Positions 8,399 to 17,249 of a stretch of 64,000 bases of DNA are shown piece by piece. Both the position numbers and the translations under genes were made by a program. Position 1 is the first letter of the stretch; the number at the start of each line of letters is the position of its first letter. The stretch is from CAYOSF01 sp964406605 (GTDB taxonomy: Bacteria; Chloroflexota; Dehalococcoidia; DSTF01; RBG-16-68-14): assembly GCA_964406605.1 (NCBI GenBank), contig CAYOSF010000007.1, positions 1 to 64,000 on the forward strand. Direction: 5' to 3'. Below the pieces are notes generated by a model, which saw nothing but the letters and a program-made list of their open reading frames with translations, had not been told where the DNA came from and searched no databases.

Positions 8399-8881
8399 AT
8401 GCTGCGGACGAGGACGGGAGAGACGGGCACGGCCCGGGCGATCGCGGTGATCTCGCTGGCGGTGGCGGCAGCGCTGCTGTTTGCAGCGTGCGGGGGAGAG
8501 GAGCCGGCCCGTGATGGGACAACGCCCACGGAGCCGGTCCTGCCGTCGGTGTCGTCGCCGACCGGGGAACGGCCGACCGCCCCCGAGACCTACGCCTTCG
8601 GGAGGGGCGACGCCGATCTCACCTTCCATCTGGACACCTTCAGCTTCCGGCTGGACTACACGATAGACTGCGCCGGCGGCCAGAGCTCCGACGTCGAATG
8701 GCTCAAGGTGGCGCGCCAGGGTTCCGGACTGGAGGTGTGCCAGATCGTCGTCGCCACCGCAGGCGGCAGCCACGTGTGCAACACCGGGCCGGGGGACTTT
8801 GAGCTCGTCAGGCCGCCCGAGCCCGACGACCAGCACTGCACGCAGACTTGGGACTGGCGCGTCACGATCACACCCCAGTAG
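8399..8881 (+). CDS. Secreted lipoprotein, unknown function
   Basis: 160 aa. A lipoprotein signal peptide: basic N-terminus, hydrophobic core (AIAVISLAVAAALLFAA), then the lipobox Cys at about residue 31 (LFAAC) followed by GGEE. A Pro/Thr-rich linker of about 35 residues precedes a compact domain of about 95 residues with four Cys (DCAG, EVCQ, HVCN, QHCT) likely forming two disulfides. No known family recognised. Divergent from the sulfatase gene, with its own leaderless-type promoter. Confidence 0.7.
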   Translation: MLRTRTGETGTARAIAVISLAVAAALLFAACGGEEPARDGTTPTEPVLPSVSSPTGERPTAPETYAFGRGDADLTFHLDTFSFRLDYTIDCAGGQSSDVEWLKVARQGSGLEVCQIVVATAGGSHVCNTGPGDFELVRPPEPDDQHCTQTWDWRVTITPQ

Positions 8882-9134
8882 CCGGGCGGGAGACGCGTTC
8901 GGCCGGCGAAGACTCCCACTCGGTCTGTTGGCTGCGTGGCGCACTCGCGCGCCGGGATGGCGTGGGGCAACACGCCCGGCGCAACGGTCGCGATAGCGGT
9001 AGGGAGAAGGAGTTTGACACGGGAGGGAGCCGGAGCTATCATGCCGTCCCTCAGAGCCCTGCCGGTTGCGATCTCAGCGCGTCGATGCGGAAGATCCCGA
9101 GGACGCAACCGGCGAAACGACAAAGGGGGTTGAC

Positions 9135-9953
9135 TTGGAGAGAATAAGCGACAACGTCTATGCCGAAACCGGCTTCCGGGGGTGCAATCCCGGATTCGTC
9201 GTCACCCGCGAAGGGGTGGTGATGATCGATACGCCGCAGATGCCGGCCGATGCCATAGGCTGGCGGGACGCAATCGCCGACCACGGGACGGTGCGGTACC
9301 TGATCAACACGGAGCCGCACGGCGACCACTTCACCGGCAACTACTTCTTCGAGGGCACGGTAATCGCCCACGAGGGCACGAGAGAGGCGATCTTGGCCGC
9401 CGCCGCCAACGTGGAGCAGGTCAGGGAGCGGCTGGCGGAGGCTTCCCCGGAGCTGTCTTCCCAGCTTAAGGAGTTCAGCTACCGCCTACCGGCGATAACC
9501 CTCTCGGAGAGGATGACGCTCTATGTCGGCGACCACACCTTCCGGCTCATCAACATGCCGGGGCATACTCCCTACCAGGTCGCCGTCTTCATCCCGGAAG
9601 AGCGGGTCGTCTTCACGTCCGACAACATCTTCTGCCGCGTCCAGGCATTCCTGCAGCAGGCCTTGCCCCACGAATGGCTGGAATCGCTGAACCGGCTCGA
9701 GCAGCTTGAAGCCGACGTGCTGGTTCCGGGGCACGGCGCCGTCTGCGACCGGAGCTACGTCTCGGAGATGCGGTCCGTCATCCAATCCTGGATAGATGCG
9801 GTGACGAAGGCGATCGACGAGGGCCTCACCGTGGAGGAAGCCCAGGACAAGCTGACCGACGTCGACCCCTACGCGGTCGAGGGGGGAATCGAAGCGATGT
9901 CGCGGCAGTTGCCCCGAATCAACGTCGCCCACCTGTACGAGGTGCTGAAGTAG
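9135..9953 (+). CDS. Metallo-beta-lactamase-fold hydrolase
   Basis: 272 aa if started at the TTG at 9135, which has GGGGG about 4 nt upstream; the frame upstream of it lacks family character. The MBL metal site has an unusual first motif, E-P-H-G-D-H-F-T (about residues 61-68) in place of HxHxDH: the first His is Glu-Pro. The other ligands are present: GHT (about 147), SDN (about 166) and PGHG (about 199). The fold suggests hydrolysis of an ester, lactone or thioester; related short MBL proteins include quinoprotein-relay and glyoxalase-II-like enzymes. It stands alone between the lipoprotein and the selenoprotein. Confidence 0.75.
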   Translation: MERISDNVYAETGFRGCNPGFVVTREGVVMIDTPQMPADAIGWRDAIADHGTVRYLINTEPHGDHFTGNYFFEGTVIAHEGTREAILAAAANVEQVRERLAEASPELSSQLKEFSYRLPAITLSERMTLYVGDHTFRLINMPGHTPYQVAVFIPEERVVFTSDNIFCRVQAFLQQALPHEWLESLNRLEQLEADVLVPGHGAVCDRSYVSEMRSVIQSWIDAVTKAIDEGLTVEEAQDKLTDVDPYAVEGGIEAMSRQLPRINVAHLYEVLK

Positions 9954-10023
9954 TAGTCCGCGAAGTCGCGAGGCGTTGACGCGCCCTATTGCGCGCCTGC
10001 GCCCGCCGGTCCCCTCCCTACCG

Positions 10024-10032
10024 TGGTACACT
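10024..10032 (+). promoter_or_regulatory. Extended -10 box upstream of the selenoprotein gene
   Basis: TGG-TACACT lies 34 nt upstream of the ATG at 10066; a strong Shine-Dalgarno site (AAGGAGGAGG) sits between. No clear -35 box. Confidence 0.4.
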
Positions 10033-10065
10033 GGCCCTGCTTCGAGACTAAGGAGGAGGTGCCAG

Positions 10066-10950
10066 ATGCCAGTCGATAGCTTCAAGTGGGTGCCGCGCAG
10101 CATCGCCGGCTATTACCAGTCGATCCAGGTCCCAGAGCCGGAGGAGACGCCGTGGGCGCCACTCCGCAAGCCGGTCGAGGAGTGCCGGTTCGCCCTCGTC
10201 ACGACGGCTGGACTCTACGTCAAGGGTGAGCAGCAGCCGTTCGACCTGGACCGCGAGCGCCGCGAGCCCACCTGGGGCGACCCCACCTATCGCGCCATCC
10301 CCGCAGGCGTGCGGCAAGACCAGATCGGCGTCGCCCACCTGCATATCAACACCGAGGACATCGAGCGGGACGTGAATATCGTGCTGCCCGTTCACCGCTT
10401 CCAGGAGCTCGCGGAGGCGGGCGAGGTGGGCTCGGTGGCGCCTCACCACTACTCCTTCATGGGCTTCCAGCAAGACAACAGCGAGTGGCGCGATCGCTAC
10501 GGGCCGGAGGTGGCCCAGCGCATGGTCGAGGAGGAGGTCGACGCCGCCCTCCTCACCCCCGCCTGACCGGACTGCGCTCGAAACGTGCCCGTGCTGGCAC
10601 GTGCCATCGAAGCGGTCGGGATCAGCACCGTCCTGGTCACCCTCATGCCCTACTGGTCCGAGAAGCTGGGAACCCCGCGCACGCTGGCCGTCGAGTACCC
10701 CTTCGGCCACATGCTGGGGAGGGCCGGGCAGCGCGACGAGCAGCTCGCCGTTATCCGGCGCGCGCTGGGCGTGCTGCGCGACGCAACGGCGCCCGGCGCC
10801 GTCGAGCATTACGAGCAGCCCTGGCAGGAGGACGAGAAGGAATGGCGGCGGCGCTGGCAGCCCGCGGAGCCGTCGCCCCTCATCAAGATGCTGCTCGATG
10901 CCGCCAAGCAGCAGGCTCAGGAGCGGCGCGAGGGGGACAACCCGGCGTAG
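10066..10950 (+). CDS. Selenoprotein B (GrdB/PrdB)-like family protein with in-frame TGA = Sec
   Basis: 294 aa when the TGA at 10564-10566 is read as selenocysteine (residue 167). ATG at 10066 follows AAGGAGGAGG. Upstream of TGA the frame reads ...VDAALLTPA and continues in the same frame after it as PDCARNVPVLARAIEAVG, giving a U-P-D-C redox motif at the position where glycine/sarcosine/betaine/D-proline reductase B subunits carry their Sec. Both halves match this family: ALVTTAGLYVKG near residue 45, the HHYSFMGFQ segment before the Sec, and TPRTLAVEYPFGH after it. Stopping at TGA would remove the entire C-terminal 43%. No glycine reductase partner genes are nearby, so the substrate is open; stand-alone homologues are usually thought of as selenol oxidoreductases. 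Conventional gene callers would split or truncate it. Confidence 0.85.
10564..10601 (+). promoter_or_regulatory. Sec codon and SECIS-like hairpin
   Basis: The TGA (10564-10566) is followed after 17 nt by a hairpin: CGTGCC (10584-10589) pairs with GGCACG (10596-10601) around the loop CGTGCT, which has G in position 2 and a GU step. Distance and loop composition fit bacterial SECIS elements recognised by SelB. Confidence 0.6.
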
Positions 10951-11016
10951 AGCGTCCGCCCATTGGCGGCCGGTTGACGTAGGCGGGCGCGTGACACGCC
11001 CCGTTGCCGCGGCTGG

Positions 11017-11745
11017 CTAGCTCTCGTTCTCTCTCGGTCGGGGGGCCGGCGTGGTGCGGCGGCTTCGCAGGGCCCGGTAGATCATCAGGGCGGGCGCCAG
11101 GAAGAGGAGCGCGAGCAGGTAGCCGCCCAGCACGTCGCTCGGCCAGTGGGCGCCTACGTATATTCGCGCCGGACCCGCTGCGACCACCATCAGCAGACAG
11201 CCCGCCTGCAACGTCCAGCGCAGCGCCCGCCACGGGACGACGCTGGGGATGAGGAAGAAGAGCAGGCCGAAGAGGGCGGTCGTCCCCACGGCGTGCCCGC
11301 TGGGGAAGGAGAACCCGGATGCGTGCTCGTGCACCGCCACTAGGTCGGGCGAGGGTCGCGGTCGCTCAACCCAGCCCTTCAGCAGGTTGTTCAAGCCAAG
11401 CGGGACGAACGTGAGGAGCACGAGCACTCCCGCCGCCCAGGTGCGGCCCGCAACGAAGGCGAAAGCCAGGACAATGACAAGGCCGGCATACACCCAGGTG
11501 ATACCCAGCAGGTTGACGAAGTCCAGGAAACCGCCGAAGGCCGGCACGTCGATGGACTGGACCTCATGCGCGATGCGCTCGTCCGCTGGAAACCTGTCGA
11601 AGAAGGCGGCGAAGAAAGCCAGGACAACGAAGAACACGGCGACTCCCAGCCAGGCCCAGATGGCCCAGCTAAGGCGCGAGCGTGCGGGCGACCGGCCGAT
11701 CGGCTGGGCGCGCCGTGCGGCGCTCGGTTCCTGCATCGCGGTCAT
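11017..11745 (-). CDS. PAP2-family membrane phosphatase
   Basis: 242 aa with the start taken at the ATG at 11745 (alternatives 11736 and 11802). Six hydrophobic segments. The three PAP2 phosphatase motifs are present: K-x6-R-P (KGWVERPRP), P-S-G-H (FSFPSGHAVG) and R-x5-H-x3-D (ARIYVGAHWPSD; the usual Ser before Arg is Ala). Expected to dephosphorylate lipid phosphates such as undecaprenyl-PP or phosphatidic acid at the outer face of the membrane. It lies between the convergent selenoprotein and nadC without operon partners. Confidence 0.85.
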   Translation of the reverse strand: MTAMQEPSAARRAQPIGRSPARSRLSWAIWAWLGVAVFFVVLAFFAAFFDRFPADERIAHEVQSIDVPAFGGFLDFVNLLGITWVYAGLVIVLAFAFVAGRTWAAGVLVLLTFVPLGLNNLLKGWVERPRPSPDLVAVHEHASGFSFPSGHAVGTTALFGLLFFLIPSVVPWRALRWTLQAGCLLMVVAAGPARIYVGAHWPSDVLGGYLLALLFLAPALMIYRALRSRRTTPAPRPRENES

Positions 11746-11828
11746 AGGTTGAGTATGGCACGTGGGAGAGCCGAGAGCGACAGACGAGCGAACCGATCGC
11801 ACGTGGGCGTAGCGATCGGCAACAGGCT

Positions 11829-12710
11829 TCAGCTCTCGAGCTCGAGACTGATGTCTAGAGATGGAGCCGAGTGGGTGATGGCGCCCACGGAGATGATGTC
11901 CACGCCCGTCTCGGCGATGGCGCGCACGTTCTCCAGCGTCACTCCGCCCGAGGCCTCGATCAGCGCCTTGCCTGCGGCCTTCGCCACTACCTCCCGCATC
12001 TCTTCGACCGGCATGTTATCGAGCAGGATTGCGTCGGCGCCGCCGTCCAGCGCTTCCTGCGCCTCCTCCGCGGTCGTCACCTCTATCTCCACCCGCAGCG
12101 TGTGCGGCGTCGTGCGCCGCGCCTGCTCGATCACGTCCGCGATGGTCTGGCCGCGGGCCCGGGCCGCCGCCAGGTGGTTGTCCTTGACCAGGATGCCGTC
12201 GCTCAGGTTGAAGCGATGGTTGCGGCCTCCGCCCACCCGGACCGCGTAGCGTTCCAGCAGGCGCAGGCCCGGCGTCGTCTTCCGGCTATCGACGATACGT
12301 AGAGCCTCATTCCCCGGCAGACCGGCGACGGCATCGACAAGCCGCCGCGTGGCCGTCGCGACGCCGGACAGGCGCTGTAGGAAGTTGAGCGCAACCCGCT
12401 CGGCGCTGAGGATGGGCGCGAGCGCGCCGTCGACTCGGGCGAGCGTCTGGCCGGGTGAGACTGCGGCGCCCTCCGGTGCCTGCGCCCGGAAACCCACGTC
12501 CGGGTCCAGCGCGGCGAAGACGGCGCTGGCCACCGGCAGGCCGCACACGACGCCTTCCTCCTTGACGATGATCTTTCCGGCGCCCCGCTGGTCGGGCCGG
12601 ATCAGCGCCTGTGTGGTCACGTCGCGGCGGGCGGCGTCCTCCTCGAGCGCCGCCTCCACGATGGGACGCACCAGTCCTGGGTCCAGGCCGGGGACGTGTT
12701 CCTCAGGCAT
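11829..12710 (-). CDS. nadC: Nicotinate-nucleotide diphosphorylase (carboxylating), quinolinate phosphoribosyltransferase
   Basis: 293 aa, the usual NadC length. Converts quinolinate and PRPP to nicotinate mononucleotide in de novo NAD synthesis. Characteristic segments: RDVTTQALI near residue 30, ALNFLQRLSGVAT (about 107-119), DSRKTTPGLR (about 141-150), KAVR-equivalent YAVRVGGGRNHRFNLSDGILVKDNH cluster, IEVT, DAILLDNM and the EASGGV phosphate-binding segment. The start overlaps the end of nadB by 8 nt, indicating one transcript; nadA is not in this window. Confidence 0.95.
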   Translation of the reverse strand: MPEEHVPGLDPGLVRPIVEAALEEDAARRDVTTQALIRPDQRGAGKIIVKEEGVVCGLPVASAVFAALDPDVGFRAQAPEGAAVSPGQTLARVDGALAPILSAERVALNFLQRLSGVATATRRLVDAVAGLPGNEALRIVDSRKTTPGLRLLERYAVRVGGGRNHRFNLSDGILVKDNHLAAARARGQTIADVIEQARRTTPHTLRVEIEVTTAEEAQEALDGGADAILLDNMPVEEMREVVAKAAGKALIEASGGVTLENVRAIAETGVDIISVGAITHSAPSLDISLELES

Positions 12711-14262
12711 ACTTGCGTTCGGCGGGGGCCGCGTCCGCCCTCAGCACGATGTGCCGGCGCCACGATTCGATCGGCTCCGGGAAGTCCTGGCGGAAGTGCG
12801 CGCCGCGGCTCTCCTCCCGCCGGAGTCCCGCCTCCGCCACCATGCGGCCGCACAGCAGCAGGTTCGACAGCTCGTGCGCCGGCCGGTCGGTAGGCGCCGG
12901 CACGGCGGCCTGCCAGGCGGACAGCGTCCGGCACGCACGCCCGAGCGAGTCCCCGTCCCGGACGATGCCGACCAGTTCCCACATCAGCGCCTGGAGCGCC
13001 GGCCGGTCGAGCGTGGGCGCCTCGACAGGGCTCGGAGCGGGCAAAGAGATCGCATCCGGCGTCTGGGGCCTGGCCGTCGGCTCGTCGCCCGTGGCCTCTA
13101 TCCGCTCCATGACGCGCCTGGCGAAGACGACCGTCTCCAGCAGCGAGTTCGAGGCGAGGCGGTTTGCCCCATGGACGGTGACGCAGGCGCATTCCCCGCA
13201 GGCGTACAGGCCGGGGACGGTCGTCTCCCCCCAGACGTTCGTGCGCACGCCTCCCATCGTGTAGTGGGCGGCCGGGGAGACCGGGATCGGCTCCTTCGTG
13301 ATGTCGAGGTCATGCTCAAGGCAATGGCGATAGATCTGGGGGAAGCGCGCGCTCACGCGGTCGGCAGGCAGGTGGGTCACGTCCAGGTACACCCGGTCCG
13401 AGCCCGACTTGGTCAGCTCCGTGTGGATGGCGCGCGACACGATATCGCGGGGCGCCAGCTCGGCGCGTTCGTCGTATTCCGGCATGAACCGCCGCCCGTC
13501 GGCGTCCTTGAGGAGGCCGCCTTCACCCCGCACCGCTTCCGAGATGAGGAAGACCGGAACCCCCGGCAGTCGCAGCGCGGTCGGATGGAACTGGATGAAC
13601 TCCATGTCCATCGTCTCCGCGCCCGCCCGGTAGGCGATCGCGATGCCGTCGCCGGTGGCGACCTCCGGGTTGGTGCTCACCCGATAGAGCTGGCCCGCGC
13701 CGCCCGTCGCCAGGATCAGCCATCGCCCCTCGAACGTCTCCGGCGTGTTCGTGCGCGTATCGAGCGTGGCCACGCCGGTGGCCCGTCCACCTTCGACGAG
13801 GATGTCCTCAACCTGGCAGTACTCCTTGATCGCGATGCGGGACATGCGGGCCAGCGAGGAGAGCGAGAGCTCGATGTGGGCGCCCGTCGCGTCGCCGCCG
13901 GCGTGGAGGATGCGTGGACGGCTGTGCGCGCCCTCGCGTCCCAGCGCCACCTCGCCGTCGACGCTGTCGAACGGGACGCCGAAGCGCACCAGGTCACTGA
14001 TCCGGTCCGCCGCCTCCGAGACGAGGATGCGCGCGGCCTCTTCGTCCACCAGCCCCGCGCCCGCCACCAAAGTGTCCTGCAGGTGCAGCTCCCACGAGTC
14101 GTCCGGGCCCACGGCGGCCGCGATGCCGCCTTGGGCGTAGCGGGTATTGCACTCGTCGATGGACCCCTTGGTCAGAATGAGGACGGACCCGCGCTCCCGC
14201 GCTATCAGCGCGGCGTACAGGCCCGCGATTCCGGAACCGGCGATGATGTAGTCGTACCGCAT
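12703..14262 (-). CDS. nadB: L-aspartate oxidase
   Basis: 519 aa. FAD-dependent oxidation of L-aspartate to iminoaspartate, the first step of de novo NAD synthesis. N-terminal dinucleotide-binding motif GSGIAGLYAAL (about residues 9-19), then the substrate-binding flavoprotein signatures: TRYAQGGIAAA, ILATGGAGQLY, MEFIQFHPTAL, SEAVRGEGG and the histidine segment HYTMGGV with CGECACVTVHGANRLASNSLLE near residues 340-360. A helical C-terminal domain completes it. It is first in the nadB-nadC operon and follows a promoter covered by a 23-bp palindrome. Confidence 0.95.
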   Translation of the reverse strand: MRYDYIIAGSGIAGLYAALIARERGSVLILTKGSIDECNTRYAQGGIAAAVGPDDSWELHLQDTLVAGAGLVDEEAARILVSEAADRISDLVRFGVPFDSVDGEVALGREGAHSRPRILHAGGDATGAHIELSLSSLARMSRIAIKEYCQVEDILVEGGRATGVATLDTRTNTPETFEGRWLILATGGAGQLYRVSTNPEVATGDGIAIAYRAGAETMDMEFIQFHPTALRLPGVPVFLISEAVRGEGGLLKDADGRRFMPEYDERAELAPRDIVSRAIHTELTKSGSDRVYLDVTHLPADRVSARFPQIYRHCLEHDLDITKEPIPVSPAAHYTMGGVRTNVWGETTVPGLYACGECACVTVHGANRLASNSLLETVVFARRVMERIEATGDEPTARPQTPDAISLPAPSPVEAPTLDRPALQALMWELVGIVRDGDSLGRACRTLSAWQAAVPAPTDRPAHELSNLLLCGRMVAEAGLRREESRGAHFRQDFPEPIESWRRHIVLRADAAPAERKYA

Positions 14263-14309
14263 CGTGATCTTGACTCCTTTGAGGCCGTCGCCGGCCTCCG
14301 GCGGCCTGA

Positions 14310-14332
14310 ATTAGTGTACGAGATACACTAAT
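14310..14332 (-). promoter_or_regulatory. Palindromic operator at the nadB promoter
   Basis: Perfect 9-bp inverted repeat, ATTAGTGTA (14310-14318) and TACACTAAT (14324-14332), with a 5-bp centre. It overlaps the end of the -10 box and the expected transcription start, 48 nt upstream of nadB, so a bound protein would block initiation. The TTAGTGT half-site resembles NAD-repressor (NrtR-type) sites as I recall them; the regulator is not in the window. Confidence 0.65.
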
Positions 14333-14360
14333 CCTAGCACGGATCGCGTGGGAGGGTCAA
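14331..14360 (-). promoter_or_regulatory. Promoter of nadB-nadC
   Basis: Minus strand: TTGACC (14360-14355), 18-nt spacer, TAGGAT (14336-14331). The -10 box runs directly into the palindromic operator. Confidence 0.55.
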
Positions 14361-14513
14361 CAGGTGCGTCTGCCCGGAACCATCGGCCCGCTCCGAGCCC
14401 CTCTGAGCGGACTGTCTGCATCGTCTCTTGGGTGCGGCGGATTCCGCCTTCCCACGTGTCCGATCAGATCGCGCGCCCTTCGTCGTGCGTGACCTACGCC
14501 GAGGAATGCGGGC

Positions 14514-16940
14514 TTATGCTTCCGTGGACCGTTCGAGCAGGTCCACTTCTCGTACCGTCGTGCGCCCTTTCGCCTTCGATACGGCGATGGTGCGGATCTC
14601 CCAGGGGTCGAGCGCCGCGCTCCAGTCCAGGTCGAACGGTGGGAGGGTCACTCTGGCGGTCGTCCGTCGCCCCTGCGTCTCCTGCAAGCGAATGACGAGG
14701 TCCTCGCTATCCTCGGCCCTCTTGACCGCCAGGACGGAGATGTTGTCGGGGGCGACCGACAGGAGGGAGCGCTCCCACGGGTGAACACCCGCATGCGCCG
14801 AGTCCATCACATACTCGGCGGGAGCTTGGAGCTCCTCCGACCGGCGGTGCAGGTTCAACCCGGTGTAAGACCCGTCCGCGGGAATCAGCCAGAACCGCCG
14901 TTCCTGCCATCCTTGGTCCAGATAGGGGCCTGGAAAGTCGTCCGGCAGCTTGAACGGGTCGTGCTCGGCGTACGGGGCCGAGCGAACGCACGTCAGCCGC
15001 AGCAGGCCGTCGAGGCAGTCGTATGCGTATGTGGAGTCGTTCACCACCCCTAGCGCGCATGTCTTGCCGCCGATCCGCCCTTTCACCGCAAGCCAGTCCT
15101 GGCCCGGCTCCTCGCCTCCGTTGGGTACGCGTTGGGTCACTGCTCCCGGGGTCTTGGTGAAGGTCTGCGCATCCTGCAGCGCCGTTGGGATCTCCAGCTT
15201 CAGGATCTGGCGCGATTCCTGCCAGTTCACGCGCAGCCGTAGCTCGACGGCGTCGCTCTGCCGCCACGTGACGATCTCCAGCACGATGAGCGAATTGCCC
15301 CAATGACCCGTCTGCCGGACGGCTCGGACAACGGGTCCCTCCTCGATGATGCGCGTCGACTCAACCGTGGCCTTGCCCAGGACTTCGCGAAATGACTCTA
15401 CGCCGTGCGCCCACGTGTCGCTCGTGTCCCTTATGGCGACCAACCCCAGCGGATCGGAGAGGAGTTCAGTGCCGTCCTGGGTCCGTAGTAATGCGACGCC
15501 GAGGTGGTCCTCCCGGACATGGCAGACGGCCGGCTGGCGGTCGTCCGGCTCGGGAGGATCCCCGCCGGCCAGGTGGAACACGCGATAGCCGCAGGGCGGA
15601 AGCTCGACAGCCGCCGTTAGGCGACCCCACTGCTTGGCTTGGTCGCTGTACTCGGAGGCCGTCCACTGGATCGGTACCGCCGCTCCCTCTCTTGTCCTCA
15701 GGTGGGTGATACGTGCGCCTCCGCGCGGCGAGACGAACGTGTCGAGCTGCACTTGAGCCGTTCGCTCCCAGGGCAGGTGGTTCATCAGGAACAGAACCCC
15801 TGCTGGCGCTTCGGACGTGTCGACGCTGCGGGCCAGCGACTGAAGCGAACTGATGGTCACGCTCGCGGCGGTCTGGCACGCCGCGCCGTTTGCGTCCCGC
15901 GTGTCCTCGTAAGACGACCGAATGCAGGACCCGGCCAGAATGTCGTGGAATTGGTTGAACAAGAGTTTCCACCAGGCCTCCCGCAGGGCACCGTCTGGAT
16001 AGTCAGTCGTTCGATCAGCGTTTGACAGGACCGCAAGCGTTTCGGCCTTGGCCAGGCCCCGCTCCGCTCGTCGGTTGATCGCCTTGATCCCGCCCATCGC
16101 TGAGTAGCAGCCGCGATCTCGGTGCTGGAGCTCCTCGCGTACTACCGGGATGTCCTGGAAGGCGGGCGACTTCTCGATCTCGGCGAAGAAGGCGCCCAGT
16201 GTGCTGAAGCGGAGCTCAGGCAGGTCCGGGTCGCTTTGCAGCGAGACGACCTTCTTGAGATGCTCTCTGGTTGGCCCGCCCCCGTGATTGCCGATCCCCA
16301 GGAAGAACGCCCCGTGATCGAAGTCCGGAGGAAAGCAGTTCGTGTCGGACGCGCGAATGCTCGCCTCTATGTCGTCCGGCGTCGCGTTTGGGCCCTGACC
16401 GTAGGCGGCGGCAATGCGCCACGTCAGTACGCGTGATCCGTCCGCGCTTTCCCACCAGAACAGCATTGGTAGCTCCATCTCGTGGGCCTGCGGGCGCATC
16501 ATCACGTAGTATCGGTAACCGGCCCGGGCGAGGATCTGTGGCAGGCCGCCGGCGTGACCGAACGAGTCCACGTTGTAGCCTATCCGCACGTCCACGCCGA
16601 GATGGTCGGCGAAGTAGCGCTTGCCGTACAGGCACTGCCGGACGAAGCTCTCCGCGGACGGGATGTTGCAGTCGGGCTCGACGATCCAGCCGCCCACCGG
16701 CTCCCAGCGGCCCTCCCCGAGTCGCTCCCGTACCCGCGCGAACAGGCGGGCGTCCATCTCTTGGGCCCACCGATATGTGATTGCCGCCGACTGGGAGAAG
16801 CAGAACCCGGGCACCTCGTCCATCCGGTCCAGGGCACTCTGCATCGTGGTGAGCGCCTCCGCGCAGCCGTCCCGCCACGGCCACAGCCAGACGGGATCGA
16901 GGTGGGCCTGCGCGATGATGTGCAGCGTCTTCCTATTCAC
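14514..16940 (-). CDS. Alpha-mannosidase-like glycoside hydrolase, family 38
   Basis: 808 aa from the GTG at 16940, preferred because AAAGGA lies 6 nt upstream; an ATG at 16997 would add 19 residues. GH38 hallmarks: QAHLDPVWLWPW (zinc ligands H13 and D15), YNVDSFGHAGGLPQIL with the nucleophile D125, GNHGGGPTREHL, and NQFHDILAGSC with a zinc His. A long beta-rich C-terminal half (about residues 380-800) matches the mannosidase middle and C-terminal domains. No signal peptide, so cytoplasmic action on alpha-mannosides is likely. It diverges from the GH15 gene, suggesting a small glycan-utilisation locus. Confidence 0.9.
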   Translation of the reverse strand: MNRKTLHIIAQAHLDPVWLWPWRDGCAEALTTMQSALDRMDEVPGFCFSQSAAITYRWAQEMDARLFARVRERLGEGRWEPVGGWIVEPDCNIPSAESFVRQCLYGKRYFADHLGVDVRIGYNVDSFGHAGGLPQILARAGYRYYVMMRPQAHEMELPMLFWWESADGSRVLTWRIAAAYGQGPNATPDDIEASIRASDTNCFPPDFDHGAFFLGIGNHGGGPTREHLKKVVSLQSDPDLPELRFSTLGAFFAEIEKSPAFQDIPVVREELQHRDRGCYSAMGGIKAINRRAERGLAKAETLAVLSNADRTTDYPDGALREAWWKLLFNQFHDILAGSCIRSSYEDTRDANGAACQTAASVTISSLQSLARSVDTSEAPAGVLFLMNHLPWERTAQVQLDTFVSPRGGARITHLRTREGAAVPIQWTASEYSDQAKQWGRLTAAVELPPCGYRVFHLAGGDPPEPDDRQPAVCHVREDHLGVALLRTQDGTELLSDPLGLVAIRDTSDTWAHGVESFREVLGKATVESTRIIEEGPVVRAVRQTGHWGNSLIVLEIVTWRQSDAVELRLRVNWQESRQILKLEIPTALQDAQTFTKTPGAVTQRVPNGGEEPGQDWLAVKGRIGGKTCALGVVNDSTYAYDCLDGLLRLTCVRSAPYAEHDPFKLPDDFPGPYLDQGWQERRFWLIPADGSYTGLNLHRRSEELQAPAEYVMDSAHAGVHPWERSLLSVAPDNISVLAVKRAEDSEDLVIRLQETQGRRTTARVTLPPFDLDWSAALDPWEIRTIAVSKAKGRTTVREVDLLERSTEA

Positions 16941-17185
16941 AACGGGTCCTTTCACGACAGGCTTTGCGGATGGCCAGGGGCTGGCCCCGTCCGGCACGAA
17001 AGCCGGCCCGACCAGACGGAGAACGCGTCCTCGGCATCAGGCTCGCCCGCTGGTACACGGCTACATGATACTCTTCTCCGCGTCATGCCGCCGTACGCGC
17101 GCTCGGAAGGCGCTGCGGGCCGGACCTGAGTGCTATCTACGTCTGCTCCCGTCGACACCGTGGCGTCACGCGTGCCTCCTGCGCG

Positions 17186-17214
17186 TTGCCTCGCCATTCC
17201 GGCGAGCCTATGAT
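17186..17214 (+). promoter_or_regulatory. Sigma-70-like promoter of the GH15 gene
   Basis: TTGCCT (17186-17191), 17-nt spacer, TATGAT (17209-17214), about 35 nt upstream of the GTG start at 17250. Confidence 0.6.
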
Positions 17215-17249
17215 GAACGCAGCGAGGAGCGACATCGCGGAGGGACAAG

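Noticed and set aside
10564..10566. A frameshift or plain nonsense mutation splitting the selenoprotein-B-like gene
   Set aside because: Both halves are in the same frame, TGA falls at the family's Sec position with Cys after it, and a SECIS-like hairpin follows.
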